A DNA stretch of 64,000 nucleotides from Synchiropus splendidus (Eukaryota; Chordata; Actinopteri; Syngnathiformes; Callionymidae), in contig NC_071338.1 of assembly GCF_027744825.2 (NCBI RefSeq), positions 22,196,001 through 22,260,000 on the forward strand, given 5' to 3'. Positions within the stretch are counted from its first letter, which is position 1; every line of letters begins with the position of its first letter. This document shows, one piece after another, positions 1-13,000 of the stretch. Made by a program: the position numbers and the translations under genes. Under the pieces are notes generated by a model. The model did no database searches. It saw only the letters and a program-made list of their open reading frames with translations, and was not told the origin of the DNA.

Positions 1-2452
1 ATGGAGATTTGTCAGCGATCATCGGAGTAGATCACTGTTTAAATGTACTGCTAAAATCTCCAAACTAAAGCGTCTGGAGACACAGTGTCAGCGGATCAGC
101 ACGACTCCGGGATATGAACGAGTGAACTCAAGAATAATAACAGGGTGACATGCTGTGAAGAGCTGGTTTTCTTTCTTTGGTTTTCTCTTCTTTCTCCCAA
201 GTTCACTTTTATTCCTCTGTCATATTTGGGTCACATATTGTTGCACTTGAGTGGTATTTGTGGTTTCCTTCTGCCTGTCTTGCTTTCTTATTATCTGTGT
301 TTCTCTCCCTCTGTCCCTCAGTGTCAGTTTATCACCGACTGTGTCTCTTATCTGTTCGCCTCAGATTTTTTTCTTTACTTTCCGTGCCCCTCGTACATCA
401 CTTTTTGTCCTGGCTGTTGATGCTATACCAACAGCAGTTTGTCGTCAGCTGGCGAACAAGGTGTTCTTTTCAAAGTGCGTCCCTCTCAAAGGCATGTGCC
501 CTTCTTGACAAGCCACCTTGGTTTCCATGCATCAGTTGTTGACCCGGGCTTCCGACTGACTTTCACAACACTCCAGACAGTCACGCGTCTCTATCGCTAT
601 AGAGCTAATCATAAAGAGCAGAAAATACCTTCTTCTTTTGTCCACTGCTGGAATTCCGCTGAACTGATAAATGAGCTTAAAGTTTTAGGTCAGCAACATC
701 AAACAGCCAGGAGCACAAAAGAAGTGTTGGTGAAGCTGTACACTTTAAATCTAAGACGACTGGCTGTGCAGCAGAAACAAACAGTGTCAGAATCTAAAAC
801 TCAGCCAGAAACTTGAGCCTCTTTTGTTGGCTTAGATGTGGAAGGAAATTGCAGATTTCACTCTCTGTTTGTCAAGATTTGTCTTATTATTATTCTCCAT
901 ATTCTCATTCAAATGCCAGGAGACAAATCCATGCCTCCTCCTCGTGTGTTACTGACCTCACAAGAAGACTCATTTGCAGAAGGTGTGAGCATGCTCACCA
1001 GAGGCAGCACTCCTTCATCACGTAGGTGCTCCTCTGGGAGGCGCACCCGCGCACTTCACACCTCCTTCACAAAGGGGTCAACTCATCCAGCGGGTCCTCC
1101 ATACAGCTCGCACATCCTCACATAAGTAGCGAAGAGATGATGACCCGTAGTCGGAGCTGTAGCCCTGAGACACGGGGCCGCAGTCCAGGTTCTTATTTCA
1201 CCGTACCGCAAATCTCCACGGACGTGTTCCAGTGCGATGACTGTAAAGGTAGTCGCTTTGAATTGAAGCGAAAATGTTTCAGCTATTTTTTCATTTTTGC
1301 TCAAAATCAAAATGAAGGTAGGAAATATTTCAGTATGAATCTATGTACCGCAGATTTTAGGACCAAATATAAGCCAAGGTATATGGTTAGTGTTACCTGC
1401 TACTGTGCACTGGCAGGAGAGTTCTGAAAAGAATCACAGACCAGAGAGGATTCGGTTTTTACTTTCTTTAAATGAGTTGTCAATAATCCTCAGTTTAGCT
1501 TTCAGTGGTAATGTACTACTCCTTGCCTCAGGTTTCATCGGTAGAGCTCTGTTTCCATGACGACGCAGTTAAAATAATGTAAGATAAGGCAAAGTGTTGC
1601 TGCCGAATCATTTAAATTTCTGGTTTTCTTGAACTTTATCCCTCTGAACTGGCAGCAGTGAGATGTCAGCTGCTTCATCTTCCCACTCATCTTCACCTAA
1701 AACCTTTCTCCAGCTACTGAAAAGTAAACAAATCAAACAAGTTCACTTGAGGTAGCGAGTATTTGCTTTGCTGATTTAACATCCGCTGAGACACGCTCCT
1801 CTGCCTCTCCAAATCAATGGGCTTATATTGTTTTCTCTCTGAGATTCTCTCTTACTCATGAAGGTCTTCATGATGATGATCGGCATCAACTCAGTTTTTT
1901 TCTGGGAAAATAACTTTTACTGTTGAAATTGAAAAAGACTTACTGTTGCTGCGTGTCATATTGTGTTTTTTAACATTCAGTATTGTCAGCATTTCTGCTG
2001 CGTGGCATCTAAAGCACTCCTGGGGTTGGATGAGTTTCACTGAGGGACGTGGGATGATATCACGTTACCGCCGGACACTGGAGATATTAACAGCTCATTC
2101 ACACGACACAAAAAAATGTGCAGTGCAGCTACCACAAATGAAAGCAGTCAGTCTACTGCTGCTCCTGCCCGCCGTTGTGTGTGGCTTCGTCTCTGTGCTG
2201 CCCTGACAACACTAAAAGCTAACTAAGACAATAACAAATGCAGAAATTGGACCAGGGAGGAAACCTTGTGCGAGAGAGTAACATGCAAAATTTCAATATC
2301 ATCCAACTGTGACTACAAATGGTTGGATCCATGCACATGTGGGAATCCATTTCTGCTGTTGGAAAGCCAGGATATGCTCACAACTGGGTGTAACACCAGC
2401 TGTATGTCCACAACAACATCTGCATTGTGTCCACAGTTCAGTTATTGTTTGG
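1..2452. other. No gene recognised
   Basis: This is non-repetitive AT/CT-mixed sequence. Open frames of up to about 130 codons occur, but none has a recognisable domain or paired splice sites of good quality. A serine/arginine-rich stretch near 1137-1260 and a signal-peptide-like mini-ORF at 2140-2205 are discussed as weak leads. By position this is probably intron or upstream sequence of chst8. Confidence 0.4.
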
Positions 2453-2690
2453 TAGTGATGGGTAGATGAGGTATTATGAAACTATTTTAGGGATGATGAA
2501 ACAGGGTCCTATTTTCAGAGGCCACTAGATGGCGCTCTTGGAGTGTGAGGTTTCATTGAATTAGTTGTTCAAGTCCAAACATTTTACAGCAGACAGTGCC
2601 ATCTGGTGGCCACTGAAAATCAGGACACTGTTTCGTGAAACCTCACCAATCCTTCAACACTGTGTCATCTACCTCATCTACCTATCACTA
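2453..2690 (+). mobile_element. hAT-like MITE, copy 1 (full length, 238 bp)
   Basis: The element begins TAGTGATGGGTAGATGAGG and ends with the inverted form CTCATCTACCTATCACTA. The interior is itself near-palindromic, with AGGCCACTAGATGGCGCTC on one arm and CAGTGCCATCTGGTGGCC on the other. Flanks TTGTTTGG (2445-2452) and GTGTTAGG (2691-2698) match at 6 of 8 positions, compatible with a decayed 8-bp hAT target duplication. There is no coding capacity. Confidence 0.7.
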
Positions 2691-2716
2691 GTGTTAGGGC
2701 TAAACAAAAGGTTAAA

Positions 2717-3050
2717 CTAGTTACAGACCGAGATGCCTGAAGGGGAAACTACATCGTACCCAGTAATGGATAGTGTGGGTACAGTGCCCAGTATTGTTAC
2801 TTCCCAATATGTAGCTCTAATGAGACACAAAGGAGACATAACAATGGCGGATATTCTCTCTTCTTCTTCTCTGATGGCCTCACCGACCTCTGCCGCCTGC
2901 AACTCTGTTTTTGTCTTGAGTGCTAGAGGTACATCGTTCATACAGTCTTCATCAATACTTCTTCCACAGTCGCCATGTTGGTTTTCATGTTTGTTTGTCT
3001 CATAAACGGTCAACTCTGGGCTGCCCCCTCCTGGATATTAAGGTGACCAG
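2717..3050 (-). mobile_element. Harbinger-like element fragment, minus-strand copy
   Basis: The reverse complement aligns by eye with 22380-22700. Shared blocks include AACATGGCGACTGTGGAAGA, ATTGTTATGTC followed by TGTCTCATT, and GAGCTACA. No clear terminal inverted repeats are seen here. An open minus-strand frame of 98 codons (2717-3013) covers the copy. The segment MATVEEVL is encoded in both copies, here followed after four more residues by a stop in that frame. The superfamily call rests on the plus copy's ends. Confidence 0.5.
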
Positions 3051-6000
3051 CAGTACCAACATAAAGAGTGTTGATACTGCTAACGTCTTGAAAAAGACGA
3101 AGAAGACATTTTTGTACATAAAGGGAAGAAAAATGGGCAAGAGGGGTGAAAGTGTTGTTACTGGTGGTCGAGCCGCACTGCATTAGAATCTCATGGCAAC
3201 TTCTAATTTAAGGTCAAAGGCTTAGTCAACTGTGTGCTGTATTCATTACTGTCATGGCACTTTTGGGCAGGTCATTTTTCCTTCCCCACGAATCGTGCTC
3301 AACCAGTAGCCTTGAAAAGTTGATGGTGTTGTTTATTTTAACAAGTGTGGTGGAGAAGATCAACTCACAGGCTTCACATCACTCAGAGCCAAAATGAGTC
3401 AGTATTGCCCCCATGAACTTGGCTTTCTGTGACATGAAGGAGCTACGTCGACAGAATGACCTGTTGTTCACCAGTCTTGATTACGTTTCGTGATAGTTGA
3501 ATTAAATACATGAATGAACTTAAAATAATTGTCATGGATCCTGCAAGGTTTGTGTGCGGCTTTAGTTTTCTACCAAATTGTTTAACAAAATTGGTAGAAA
3601 AATTGTTGGTTAAAATTGACCGAACCGTTTAGTTCAGCTCATGTTTTTTATTCAAAATCTAACTCTAGAATTTCTGAGCAGGAATTTAGTGTCCACGTGT
3701 CTTTATTTCTCTCCATACAAAACTAATAACGAAAAAAAGGCCTTAAGCTTTATGCAACCATTAGCCAACACAAATGCTTAACAACCAATTGTAGAAGCAT
3801 AAATAAAGCCATTTTAGCCTGCAGGATTGTGTAGTCACCGTCTATGAATATGTAGTGACAACACAACTAGCAGTAATTCACTTTTACCAGGGCACAAATG
3901 TGAATCCTGAAACTCTGAAACCTCAGTCCAGTTCTGTCGGACTGGCGGGATCTGTCCCCGCTGAGTCGGTGTCAGCAGACCCCGCCATCGCCAACAATGT
4001 TGCAGCTTCCAACTGCAGGAAAGTGTCTAATCTCTCTAGTGAGCAAATCAGGACATTTAGCAGCTAATGAGCCAAATATGCTTCTTCAGAGTCGCTGGAG
4101 TTTATGCAGAGTGGGACTAACGTGCAGCACTTGGCCTGGAACACGGCTCCAAATGAGTGATAATGTTATGCTGGATGTGTAAATAAAGTCGTAGTTGCCA
4201 AAAAAAACAGAGCTGTTTACGCTGCCGTTGAATGAGCCCAAATAACTTGGTGAAGGTGTTCGACATGGTTCTCTCCACTGTGTTTTGGTTTGCATCCTGG
4301 GTCGCCCGAACATTTGAAGGCTTGGCTAATGACAGTGAGGTCAATATGCCAGTATGCTACAGAATAAAAAAATCTCTACGTCTGTATCAGAAGAAGGGAT
4401 GGCAGCGCCACAGAATGCACAAAAAAGACTTGTCAGACATGACATTAACAGCGCTACATCTTTGACCCCGATGTACGGGTTCTATCTGTAGTAGTACACA
4501 ATTTTTTTATAAATCTTTTGACATACATTTTCAACACTAAAGCAAGAAGCTGACAGTAATTTTGATAGTTGGAGTGTAAGGTGTAAGAAGAAGCAGGGAT
4601 GACCTTTAAACTCTGGCAGTCAAGATCCTCCCATACTGTGTCTACATCGCCGTCCTGACGCTCCTACTTCATTTGTTACATGGTTTACGATGCTTTTTAT
4701 ACTCGTTTGTAAACACCTTTTAACAATATTTTTATTAATTCACAGACACAATACAATACGACAAAAGAGTAAAATATAGTGTTTAAACACATGTACATTT
4801 AATAGTTGCGTTTTAGCAACAAATGTCTGTGATTCCTCCTTCTGCAGTTCCATGAGGAAACATGGTCGGTACATGGGATATGCCATTCAGGTCCTTTTAC
4901 TCCAACGTATACACTACACAGATACACTGTTTAAAATATTCTGACTCATGTGGGATCTTCTGGCTAACACAATGATGGTTAAGAACATGACAAAGAGCGA
5001 GTCCTTACATTTTGAGATGTTGGACCATGGTTAAAGGAGGTGAGACAACAGCCAATGTTTTTCATGTGTGTGGGTTATGGGAGGAAATGAAGAGGATGAC
5101 TACATAGATTCACAGTAGGTGAGCAACTATCATATATACTGGAGAAGGGGACGAAAGACGGAAAGAAGACAGTGTCCAAATCTATGGCTATTTATGCAAC
5201 ATATAAAACAAACGCATACTTTCTTAATGCTTTAATAGTGAAGCTCTGTCTTGCTTTTGACCTTAGGTTTTTTTTTTTCTTGATGCAATGAGTTCAACCA
5301 GAAGGAAACTTTCATTCCGGCACTCACCCTCAGATAAGTGCTGTGGTCCGGAAGAGGAAAGAAATTGACCAGCATGAGTCAGCTGGATGTAGCCCTGTTG
5401 GAGGAAACCCCTCCCAATCTGGCAACACACCTCATGCCTAGCCCCGCACCAAAAACAGCATCATAACATTTTGGATTTATAAGCACATTGGCATTGAAAA
5501 TGACAAATGCTATATCATACTGACCGTGTTCAAGCTCAAGCCACACAGATAGGCAAGTGAACATGGTTCCATGTGGCTGAAGCAGGCAGGCTGGTGTCTG
5601 ATTTTAGCAGGAAAGGCAGCGGTGCATTATTTCTTGAGATGACTGTGGCCCCACTAGGCTTGTCCCCGGACAGAGAAATCACATCTGTGTTTGGTTTATT
5701 TGGCTGGAACTCAGTGTTACAGATGGCCACTGAAGACTTTCCCTTCAGGTGAACAGCACTGACAGAAGGCCAGGTAGTGTCTGCTGCTGGGAAACTATCT
5801 AATTCTATTTCATTTGTGCTCTCTCTGTGTTTCAGCTAGTACTACTCTCTTCTTTGTCTGTGCTTTCACAGGCACTCCTCCTGGCTCGATCCTCCTTATT
5901 GCTCTCCTGACATTTAAACAGTTTTGGTTTCTTTACATCACGTCTGTCCCTCTCCGCTCGGCTCTATATTGGTTCCCACCGCCCCAGTCTTATCCTTTCT

Positions 6001-6858
6001 CTGTGACAGAAAATGTATTTGTCTTCCAACCCTGATTCCCACATGAGCGTGCAGGCTCCCGCTCACCTTCTCTTCTTGTCCATCTTATCTCGATCTTGGC
6101 CAGTCCTGGCCTGTCGCTTGACCTCCTCAGGGGAAGACAGACGGGCAGAGAGAAGTGCAGTAACACCTTGGCCTTATCAGTGCTCACAACCTTTGTCAGA
6201 CACCTACACGGCCTGCTGTATGTGCTGCTGAAAGGATCAAGTCCAGTTATGTCGCTGGATGAAACCCAATTGTCTAGTTCCAGTTTAGTCATCATGACAT
6301 GTCGGGCGTGAGTAGGACATTTTCACATGTGGGGCCAAATGAAAAAAAAAACTTGATTTATCCATTTCTTATTTCAGTACACAGGAAATATGATTACAAG
6401 AATTTGTGGAGAAATGAAATGATACTAATCATTTAAAAGTATGTATTCAACAAAGTTGGTAACATCTGAGTTCATAAATCTTGTAACTAGGACAGTCGAA
6501 CTCCAAGTGCGGCAATTTGAATTCTATGTAAAGTTCATACACTTTTCTTTTTTTTTTAATGTTATTTATTTATTTATTTTTGTTTGGAGGAGATTATTAA
6601 TTTTAAATGTTTTTATATTTTATTAATGGTTTGTCTTTCTGATATTCATTTAATGCGTAATGCATATTTGAATATGTTTTTCCCCTTCAAATTAAAAAAA
6701 TATAAATACTGAAAAAAATAACTTGAAATGAAATCCTTTTTTACCAACATGTTTCCTGTTGCCAAAATAGTTACCATTTAAAAATATTATGCCATTATAT
6801 GTTATTTATGTCGACAATACTTAAATAAAATGAGCTACTATGTAATCAAATAGCATAT
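3051..6858. other. No gene recognised
   Basis: Unique, moderately AT-rich sequence. Translations on both strands give only short open frames (up to 101 codons) with no motif. A short hydrophobic open frame at 5814-6035 has no recognisable family and no supporting splice sites. From about 6530 the sequence becomes strongly AT-rich. Confidence 0.4.
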
Positions 6859-7018
6859 TTGAGGCAGGCAATGTCTTGGTGAGGCCACATCTTATTTTAT
6901 GATTTTTAAGACACAATAGCATGTTTGATTTATGATTCATTTTCTTCTGCTCTTCTGTCTTCTGGCTTGAGGATCCCTCAGAATGTGGCCCCTTGGGAAA
7001 TTTAATTGCCCACCTCTG
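6859..7018. mobile_element. Short hAT-like MITE (about 160 bp)
   Basis: The left end reads GAGGCAGGCAATGTCTTGG followed by GGCCACATC. The right end, reverse-complemented, reads CAGAGGTGGGCAATTAAATT followed by GGCCACATTC. These are imperfect inverted ends typical of fish hAT elements with GGGCAA/GGCCACA ends. A similar right end is seen at 63870-63910. No target duplication was recognised. Confidence 0.4.
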
Positions 7019-7186
7019 CTTACAGTGGAAATATTTGTATTTTGTAATGTATTTTTTTTATCATTATTTCCCAAAAGAGTCCAGATCTCAACAAGTATAT
7101 CTGCTTGTTACAAAACTCAGGCTCTGCTTGAAAATGGCATCCAGTGGAAGTCAGTATTGAACTGTGTTGTACATATTTAAAGCTAT

Positions 7187-7255
7187 CGCAGGCCACATAA
7201 AATGACTTTGGGAGGCGAATTTGTCCCCCAGCCCCTGGGTTTGACATTTGCACCC
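7187..7255 (+). mobile_element. hAT (Charlie-like) 3'-end fragment
   Basis: The stretch GGCCACATAAAATGAC, then GGCGAATTTGTCCCCCAGCC, then GGGTTTGACATTTGC resembles the well-known vertebrate hAT end in which a GGCC-rich segment runs into GAGTTTGACACC. Only the end is present and there is no coding sequence. Confidence 0.45.
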
Positions 7256-8235
7256 TGCATCTTCATGTGAAAGGCCGTGAATTCCTATCTGCAGATGTTT
7301 TAGAAGCTGCGATGGCAGGAAGTACTCGCACTAGCACAAGACAGAATTGTTGCAAATTTGTATTAAAGATCTTCAATGAAGCCATAAGAACAATGTTTTG
7401 ACATCCAAATGAATGTAGTTATCGGGGCTTACCTTCACTCCGTCTGTTGTTTTATGTGATCATGCAGCGTGAGCATGATATAGTTCTGTAAGTCGAGAGT
7501 GAGTTCAAAGCTCAGTGTTGAATCAAAGTCTTCCCATAGAGACGACAGTCGAGCTAAGAGCCGGAGCTGAGCACGGCGTCGCGCCTCTCCTGCTCAGGAA
7601 GCACCGCCACATCTACACGCGTGCTGGCAGCAGCGGTGGGCGGTCCCCGCTGAGACAGAAACACACTAATGGATAATGACAGTGTTTGACAGCATGAGAG
7701 TGAGCTGAGTCACTCGGAGTGTTCAGGCAATGAATAAAAGAATGAGGGTGCTGTCTGAATCTGGCGGCCTGACTGGATTTCCTTTGAAACCATACTTTCC
7801 CTGCCAGTCTTCCTTGGTAATCCTGCTCATTACACTGCGCTGTCCTTTTATTCTCGGAATAGGCAGCCGCCAGTGTGATAGAATAACAGGAGGATTGAAA
7901 AGTTTTACTCTGGCTCGCCGGCTTAAACTCCACGGTTGTAGTCGCTGATGGTTCCAGTTAATTCAGAGCCCGAGTTAAACACTGAAACTTGGCTCTGTGC
8001 CAGAGAAGCGTTGGCTTTTCTCACTGTTTGGCTGGTACAGAAACGTAAACAAACGTGATAGCGTGGTTGTTGGCTTGTTGTGAATCAATTAAAAAATAAA
8101 TCCATCTGGGGTTCTTGTTCACTTGTGTGAGACCAACAGATGTCTTGGCAAAGGACTCAACTTACCAAGCTTTGGTTAGAGAACGCGAAAACAAGATGGG
8201 TTTTCCACCCAGAGCGGTTCCCACTTTATAAGGTA
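7256..8235. other. No gene recognised
   Basis: Unique sequence with a GC-richer patch around 7560-7660. Open frames on both strands (up to 106 codons) show no domain. I see no repeat or RNA gene. Confidence 0.4.
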
Positions 8236-8612
8236 CAGTGGTACCTCGGTTTTCAAACGTCCCGGACTTCGAACAAATCGGAGTTCGAACAAAAATTTTG
8301 AGATTTTTTTGCTTCGAATTTCAAACGAAAATCCAGAACTCGAACACCACCGCAGTATATAACGCAGCCTCTGTATGCAGACGTGTCCCGTTAGCTACAT
8401 TTACTGACTGTTTTTTCTTCATATTGCGGTGTAAAACCTTTCCTGTCTCCGCACTGGACCGTGGTAGAGTGTCACAGGGGAGGTGCTCGCTCTCCACACC
8501 TCCGAGGCTGGAGCGCTCACTCCAGGGTTTGATGTCCTGTTGTGGGCTGGAGCTCGGACAGGAATGAGGCGAGTCTTGGACAGTGCGTTACTAGGGAACT
8601 GAGGTACCACTG
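8236..8612. mobile_element. pogo/Tigger-like MITE, 377 bp, TA target site
   Basis: Inverted ends CAGTGGTACCTCGGTTTTC and (reverse complement of the right end) CAGTGGTACCTCAGTTCCC are perfect for 12 bp. They are flanked by TA dinucleotides at 8234-8235 and 8613-8614. Subterminal TTCGAAC-type motifs recur (GACTTCGAAC, GAGTTCGAAC). The TIR and TA duplication fit the Tc1/mariner superfamily, pogo/Tigger branch. There is no transposase, so it is non-autonomous. Confidence 0.75.
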
Positions 8613-8644
8613 TACTTGGTCCATGTACACAAACCAATAACTAC

Positions 8645-8878
8645 TTTCATGACACAATATCAAAAGGGTTGATGAGGTTTCATGAAACAGTGTCCTGCTT
8701 TTCAGAGGCCACCAAATGGCACTGTCTGCTGTTAAATGTAATGACATTTACTTGGACTTGAACAAGTAATTCGATGAAACCTCACATCATTTCTAAACCA
8801 AGAGCACCATCTACTGGCCTCTGAAAACTGTGTCATCAACCCTGCAGTACTGTTTCATGATGCCTCTACCCATCACTA
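8645..8878 (-). mobile_element. hAT-like MITE, copy 2
   Basis: Contains GATGAGGTTTCATGAAACAG, GGCCACCAAATGGCACTGTC, the AGAGCACCATCTACTGGCC arm and the right end CCTCTACCCATCACTA. The left end is degraded and starts only about 35 bp outside the pogo-like element, so two unrelated MITEs lie almost side by side. Confidence 0.65.
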
Positions 8879-9739
8879 CCAATAAAACCGTTGAAAGGTC
8901 GTGTGCTTGCTCTCACACACGTGGAATCAGATGTTATTTGATATTGTCTTGAATCTTAGACTGAATGTACCTTTTTGATGGCATAACCTGAAGGCACGGC
9001 CAAGTTTGTACAAGATGGATGACCCTTGTTTTTATGTCCAGTGACATAAAGCAAAGACAACGGGGGTGGAGAAGCTGAAATGAGACATGATTATGGGATG
9101 TGAAATCTGCAGATAACTATGTTTAAGTGAGAGTGAAAAGGGAAGAAGAGTCTCAGTCATCTGCAGGGCTTTGCAGCAGACCATCCAATGCCATTATTCT
9201 CACATAGTTTTGGGGTGATATTCCCCCTGATGTGGACGCTGTTAATGAGGAGACCCTAGGAAACATCTGTCTCTTTGAATTACATTTTGTTTAATCAACA
9301 ACTATGTCCAGTGATTGGATACAGACACCTGAACAGGCCAGACGTCTAGTTTGTCAAATTTATCGACCTTCCTGGACAACTTGTCCGACGTCGTTGGCTG
9401 GCATCCTGTGACATGTTAAGTTCTCTCTGTCAGCGTCACGTTGGCGCCTAAATGCTGCTCCAATTATTCTTCTTCCCTCTTGTCTGCTCACTGTCAAATT
9501 ACCAGAGCGTGTCTCTCTCGCGGCACTTCTTTGGCACTCACCCAGATATGCGGCAGAAAGAAGCCAGAGTTCGACAAGCGCCTTCAAAGACGTAGCCAGG
9601 TAGCCTCACGAGAGCAGAGCGAGACTGCAGGAAAGACAAAACCGAGCTTTGGACGCTTTCCAGCTGACTTTGAAAGAGAGATTTCAGCGTAAACAAGCCA
9701 TTTTTTAAGTTGCCTTAGCGTCATTTTGTCTGGAGCTTT
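8879..9739. other. No gene recognised
   Basis: Unique sequence. Two overlapping open frames near 9360-9692 (75 and 83 codons, opposite strands) have no recognisable motif. Nothing else is visible. Confidence 0.4.
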
Positions 9740-10085
9740 TGCCCGGTCCTCACAAGGTTTTGAGGGTTGAAACCTCACTAAAAGTATTTTATTATAATTG
9801 GGAACAAGTTTGGTTCAGAGTACTAGTTAAGGTTATTTGTTTTGGATGGTTCAGTTAAGGCTGTGTGTGTGTGTGGGTGTATTTGCTTGTTTAGCCTACT
9901 TTGTGTTGACCAATTATTCACAAAATGTTATCTTTGTGAGGACTATATGACTTTGTGGGGACAATTGTCTACACTGACAAGGTTAAACTTTGGTGTAAAT
10001 TTGGTTCTGGGTTAGGTTAGCCATTTCTTTTGGATGGTTAGGTTTTGGGTGAGAGGCTGGAGAAAGCACCATGGCAATGAAATGT
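9740..10085. repeat. Interspersed repeat with GTGAGGACTATATGACTTTG-type core
   Basis: A TG-rich run at about 9857-9880 is followed by CAAAATGTTATCTTTGTGAG and TTGTGGGGACAATTGTC, then by GGTTAGGTTAGCC and related GGTTAGG motifs. This combination of 'tcctcacaaag' and 'ggttagg' words is common in dispersed fish repeats. The class is unknown. A short AT-rich (ATTAT)n run follows at 10089-10118. Confidence 0.4.
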
Positions 10086-13000
10086 CCATTATATTATATT
10101 ATTATTATATTAATAGATATCTGAAGTACCTACTACGTTTTTCTTAACGTTTACTGTCTATCTTTCTTATTTTCCGCAGTTTAAACTTGGTGGTGACAGT
10201 TGACAGCCTCTGAGCTTCAGTAGCAGCAGGCTTCTAAATGACAGAGCCGCTCGGGGGACAAGGGGCAACAGCCACCTGACGCGTGTTTGAGTTTTTCTGT
10301 TTTCCAGGACTTCAGGTGTTTGTCAATCTCAAGTCCTTGTAACACGCATGCATGCGCAAGCTCCCTTTCCACATTAGCACAGAACGGTGTGCAGTGCGGC
10401 TCTACTCAGGCGTGCCCACACACTTGTCAGAACAGACTCAGCACTGAGGGACAAAACTGTTTCCGTCAGAAGGAGAAGTATTGAAAGACAAACTTAAGCA
10501 TCAGTCTTTCCACACTATTTGCACAGCCAGAGCGCCAGGAAGCGATGAGTCTCCGGGGATGATGGTTTTTTTCACGTTTATTTGAGGCTGTTGTTTTTAT
10601 CGTTCCACTTGTTTATCACTTCTGGAGCTCAGGGGGGTGCAGATGGAAGCAGGTGGAGGTTGCAGGTTGGATGCCAGAGGTGCACTCAGGAGTGGCAGTG
10701 GGACTAGTTTCTTCAAGTGATGACACCTCTGGACATCCAAAGAATGTAGTGAATAGAATGAATATTGATCCATCATTATTCATTCAAGTAACTTTTGAAT
10801 GACCACGAGACAAATACTTTACCGATGACCTTGAATTCATTGGAATTCATTTCATTGCTGCGGTACAAATCTCGGCTTCTTCAACTGACCACCATATTTT
10901 TCTTGGATAGTTGGATTTGAGTGGACAAAACTCACTATCATTTGGAGAGTCCAGCCATCAATAACAGGAAGTGGCGCGGCAGCACAGACACGTTCTCCTT
11001 CTCCTTCATTCCATATTCACCCCGGGTTCATGCGGTGTACTCACATGTCTGAGCTCATCTATAGCTGCTGTAATCAGCTGTTCTCCAACAGCAGAGCCGC
11101 GAGTGTGTGAGCAAACGTGACACAGATGAAAGCAAACAGTGACGGGCTCAATTCCCAGCTCCATCGCGAGTGGAGGTGAGCACGCCACCACGGCACCCGG
11201 CTACAACAAAAGGACTCAGCAGTTACGGTAATTTGGTTGTGGTGAAAAATGTGGCGGAAAAAAAAGAACTTTAAAGAGGCCATTAGCTGCTAAACCAATC
11301 CCCAGAAGCCCTCTAGCTGTGGACCGCTGAAGTGCGTGCGGAGGCTATTATAAATATTAAAATTTGCGTGTCAGAGCGACTTCCACCGTGATATTTATTC
11401 GGTCTGATTCCGAGCTGAAAAATGCTGACAATTGATTTTTACTAAAGGCTGCCTGCTGATTTGCCCTTGATTTAAGCAATTGCTCGCAGCCTCACTGGCT
11501 TTTAGGGAATGAACTTGAATGAATGTGTTCCCTAATCAAAGTGCTTTTGTTTGATTCCCACGGCCGAGAGTCACTTAGCCAGCTGCCGAGCGAAATTTGG
11601 TTTGGCAAGCGTCACTTTTTGTTCATTTGCTTCTGCTGAATAACACTTATGTCAGACTGCGCCACTAACAGAGACTAGTGCACGTGACAAGGTTTCCACC
11701 TCATGTAAACAACCGTGATGCCACCATGCCTTCGGAATGATGAGCTCCTTGTTACAGATGAAATCTCACCAGATTAAACGGAATAAACCAAAGTGGGAAC
11801 ATTGACACAAGCGAATAACACATAAAGTAGGTGGAGTGTTTTTGATGGAAAATTCAAAACTAAATGGCAGGAATACTTCAGTCGCTTGCGGCTACACAAT
11901 GTTGTAATGCTCAAAGCAGTGCACCATGCCGTTGAGAAACAACATGTACATGGTCATAATGTTCAGAAGTTATTAGTTTTTAAATACTGCAACTGAAAGT
12001 GCATCATTTCTACATGGCTAGTTCCAGAGCGCTGCATGAGTTTGAACTGTGACAATATTTAATCCCGCGTTTCAGCACCAGGAGCTGTCCATGGTACCAG
12101 TGGCGAAGCGCAGCAGCTCTGGATATTTCTGACTATAGAAACCTTTTACACGTCTGCTAACGCGCAGATATGCATCAGTGGGACTCTAGGTGTGTTTATA
12201 GAGTCCGTGGTTTCATGCCACATTTTAATATAATCAAAAAATGTTCAATAAAGAAGCAAATTGTTGACTGTTACTGCGTAAAAAAGTGAAGCATTGTTGA
12301 AAAAATGACGTCCGATTTCATCTCTCTGCAGGTTGTTATTGTGCTTTTTATGGCCTCCAGATTTCTGTATTTGTTTTGTGGAACAAACTGTTTATGAGAC
12401 AAAGACTAATAACTAATAACTGTAGTCAATGCAGAACTGCATCTCAACTTTTACGCCATCTTCTGGAAAGTCTGTACTCAGTATAACAAAATGGAGTATG
12501 ATACAAATTCAAGGCCTCGCTCTGTAATCCATTATTAAAGGACACGCAATACTCAATGTCGGCATCCTCCCCAAGCCAGTGCGCGATTTATAATGCATCA
12601 GGAAAACACAAAAAAACTCAAAACCCTGAGGTGTGAGTCAAGTAATGCTTGGATGATGATGGTATTGTAGCGCTTTTTGAATCTCCTGATATGATTTAAG
12701 GTCAAATACTTCTTCACTTAAAGAATTTTTTGAGAGAGTCGTGATAATAATATGATATTTTAAATGTCAATTGAATCAATGTCGAAGAAGTATATTCAAG
12801 TTGGTCATATTTTCCCATCCATGCATCACAAGGGGATTCAAATGCACGTGAACTCTGCAACAAGAGGAGGACGTCTACCTTTGAGACGCAAAATGCTTCA
12901 CAATTGAACTAATGAATGAATCATGGCGATTTGTCTGCACTCATTGTCTCCACCACAATGTCGGGGTGTGTGTGTAGTCTGCACTGCAGTGTCAGCGTGC

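Noticed and set aside
439..816. 125-codon plus-strand open frame
   Set aside because: No recognised domain, no consensus exon boundaries.
5814..6035. Hydrophobic open frame considered as the missing chst8 membrane-anchor exon
   Set aside because: The sequence around the hydrophobic run does not resemble the CHST8 anchor and the exon would not end in the required phase with G before gt.
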